A DNA stretch of 64,000 nt from Pythium myriotylum (taxonomy: Eukaryota; Oomycota; Peronosporomycetes; Pythiales; Pythiaceae). The DNA is taken from assembly GCA_023091665.1 (NCBI GenBank), contig JALJCQ010000012.1:2976001-3040000 (forward strand). The letters run 5' to 3'. A program made the position numbers and the translations under genes. Positions within the stretch are counted from its first letter, which is position 1, and every line of letters begins with the position of its first letter. A model generated the notes under the pieces. The model was not told the DNA's origin. It did not search any database and saw only the letters and a program-made list of their open reading frames with translations. This document shows, in pieces, positions 62,404-64,000 of this stretch.

Positions 62404-63075
62404 TCACATCGACTCACAATCAAACAGAAACCGATGAAGCATTAGCGCGACCTCTTGGATTGCTTGACAGCCTTCGCGTCGCCCGTTTCCAGGCTGGCGG
62501 TTCTGGAAGTGCTCGACCACGTCCTGAATCAACTTCTCTGCTGCTCGCACGCGCTTCTCTTTCGATAGCAAACCCTTCGCACTCATCGCCAAACGCGTAG
62601 TGCTAAACAGCAGTAACGACTGGTAGTCATTGCAATGGTGGCAGTACTGGACGTGGGACTGCTCGATACTGGCTTCCATGATTGCGTTTCTGAGATCTTG
62701 GCACTCGTCCAAGCTTCTTCGAACGGCGAGATCGGGTTCAGCCCTCGATGGCTTCTGCAGCACGTTGGGCTGGGGTTTCGTCGTGGTTTTGTGGTGGAGT
62801 CGTGTGGTTGGGAGTCGACACTGGTCCCTCTTCATGAACATGCTGAGAGTGCAGACAATCTTGCCGTCAGCGGCTTTGGCAGCGTCCGCAATCTCAATCC
62901 ATTCGATCTGGTCGATACGCAGAGCCGCTTCGACACCCTTGTGGAGTCTCACGGGCGTGAGTGGCTTGGCAGTTAGCGTCGGGGCCAAGCGAGGGAAAAA
63001 AGTGGAAGAGGGACCACGGGCCTCAATAGAAGAGGCTGTGGCGATGTGGTTGGTTATGGACTGCACGGCGGCCAT
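62404..63075 (-). CDS. PX-like domain protein, paralogue 3
   Basis: 223 residues from ATG 63075; an upstream extension needs a TTG. Same plan: EAALRIDQIEWIEI, TLSMFMKRD, EPDLAVRRSLDECQDLR, the CHHCNDYQSLLLF motif, EKLIQDVVEHFQ and HRFLFDCE at the end. The RRxF of PX domains has become RRSL, and Phe/Cys exchanges are seen, so lipid binding is the least certain of the three. First gene of the row in transcription direction. Confidence 0.65.
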   Translation of the reverse strand: MAAVQSITNHIATASSIEARGPSSTFFPRLAPTLTAKPLTPVRLHKGVEAALRIDQIEWIEIADAAKAADGKIVCTLSMFMKRDQCRLPTTRLHHKTTTKPQPNVLQKPSRAEPDLAVRRSLDECQDLRNAIMEASIEQSHVQYCHHCNDYQSLLLFSTTRLAMSAKGLLSKEKRVRAAEKLIQDVVEHFQNRQPGNGRREGCQAIQEVALMLHRFLFDCESM

Positions 63076-64000
63076 CGTCGGACTCTGGACTTGAGGGTAA
63101 ATTTGGGAATGGATGATCGTTTCACATCGAATCGAATCGAGGAATGGTCTGTCTCTGCGTTTTCTGGCCATTCACCTCTGTGTGCGTTCGTACAGTTTTG
63201 GCACCGGCATCTCTGCCATCGGGACGTGAATGAGGGTCACCACGTCAGTTCGTGGCAGAATCAAAGCAGCTTCCATAGCGCAGATTACTCCCAGCTGGGA
63301 ATCTCGCCTAGCCCATATCGTCTTATCCAACCAAACACTGAGAGAACGCCGTTCTCCCTTCCCCCAGTACAGATTTCGTGATCATGGCTTCAGACAGCAC
63401 GTCACTGGAGGGAATGCTGGTCCACGGACGGAGTGACGGTTCCGTGATCTCCACGAGCCCGTCGTCAGACCAGCGATGAGGCCTGCGTGGTCTCATCTGG
63501 TTGGCGCGCTCCACTTGGATCGGATCGCACCCCTTATTCAGTTGATGATATGAGCCACGTCCATGGCATTTGATTGGGGCACGACTGTATCGTTCTTCCG
63601 ACAGGATCCTTCGACGAGCATGGAGACGGTCCTTACTGCACATGCACGCAAGAATCAAATGGTGCACTGTTCCAGGATCGGAAGGCACGTCACATCGACT
63701 TGTTGTTGTGAGGGTACACGCACGCAATTGATGGGCAGTGATAGATTCATGGCGATCCATAGAGAGGGCGCCGCAACTTGAAAACAACTCTCAGCGATTT
63801 TGCCGCAGCCTATCTACTCCAGGATGTGGCGCCACGAACTCATTGGGCTTTGCTCAAACGAAACACGAGTGCAGCGCAACACTTTCGATATGCGCCAGTG
63901 CAGTGTGAAAATTTCGTTTTCCTTGGTCGATGAGTCGAACGAAGACGAAGCAGCCACCCTCTTCAACACGACGCTTTTAAGCTACGTGTGATTTGCCTCT
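63076..64000. other. Right window end, possible LINE remnant
   Basis: No host gene seen. A minus-strand frame at 63323-63787 contains LRACTLTTTSRCDVPSD and TVHHLILACMCSKDR, resembling the C-x-C ... H-x4-C finger at the end of some LINE reverse transcriptases. Plus-strand 63800-63991 is open for 63 codons, without a domain. Confidence 0.35.

Overview
The window reads as nuclear DNA of an oomycete, most likely a Phytophthora- or Pythium-type peronosporomycete. The evidence is a START-FYVE protein, a PLAC8 protein, an HSF-type DNA-binding protein without an obvious trimerisation coil, the ankyrin repeat style (GHLDVV.W.), GT-AG introns of only 67-78 bp, densely packed genes, and adjoining LTR and LINE retrotransposons. 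This assignment is inference from gene content; no rRNA or barcode gene is present.

Positions 1-10709 hold a tandem array of a Ty1/copia-type LTR retrotransposon with a 4620-bp period and shared 359-bp LTRs (LTR-internal-LTR-internal-LTR, plus part of a further unit cut by the left edge). The units are almost identical and carry the same two lesions: a gag/pol frame break and loss of the first RNase H motif. Each LTR holds five evenly spaced GAAGATTC palindromes that look like heat-shock elements, and an HSF gene lies at 47.9 kb.

From 10.7 to about 34 kb there is a graveyard of other elements: a gag/protease remnant (15.4-16.6 kb), a possible tyrosine-recombinase fragment (18.2-18.7 kb, minus), plus-strand LINE ORF1 (19.0-20.3 kb), a minus-strand LINE 5' part (20.36-22.57 kb), a minus-strand Ty3/gypsy element with a nearly intact protease-RT-RNase H reading frame (22.6-26.3 kb), and a plus-strand LINE RT to RNase H (26.4-32.3 kb) interrupted by about 2.3 kb of other DNA. 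Five long poly-G/poly-C runs lie only in this region.

From 34.4 to 63.1 kb lies gene-bearing host DNA. It starts with a surface-protein neighbourhood: a Cys-rich mucin-like type I membrane protein, a charged protein with a degenerate cupredoxin-like fold, a multi-pass membrane protein with C-terminal leucine-rich repeats, and a spliced thaumatin-like type I membrane protein. After 3.9 kb of mostly unrecognised DNA come the HSF gene, an ankyrin protein, a START-FYVE protein, a SemiSWEET-like PQ-loop protein, a shorter ankyrin paralogue, a probable mitochondrial protein, a PLAC8 protein and three diverged PX-like paralogues in a row on the minus strand. FYVE and PX domains often bind phosphatidylinositol 3-phosphate, so the right end may carry a membrane-trafficking theme, but no operon-like linkage is implied. 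No rRNA, tRNA or CRISPR array was found.
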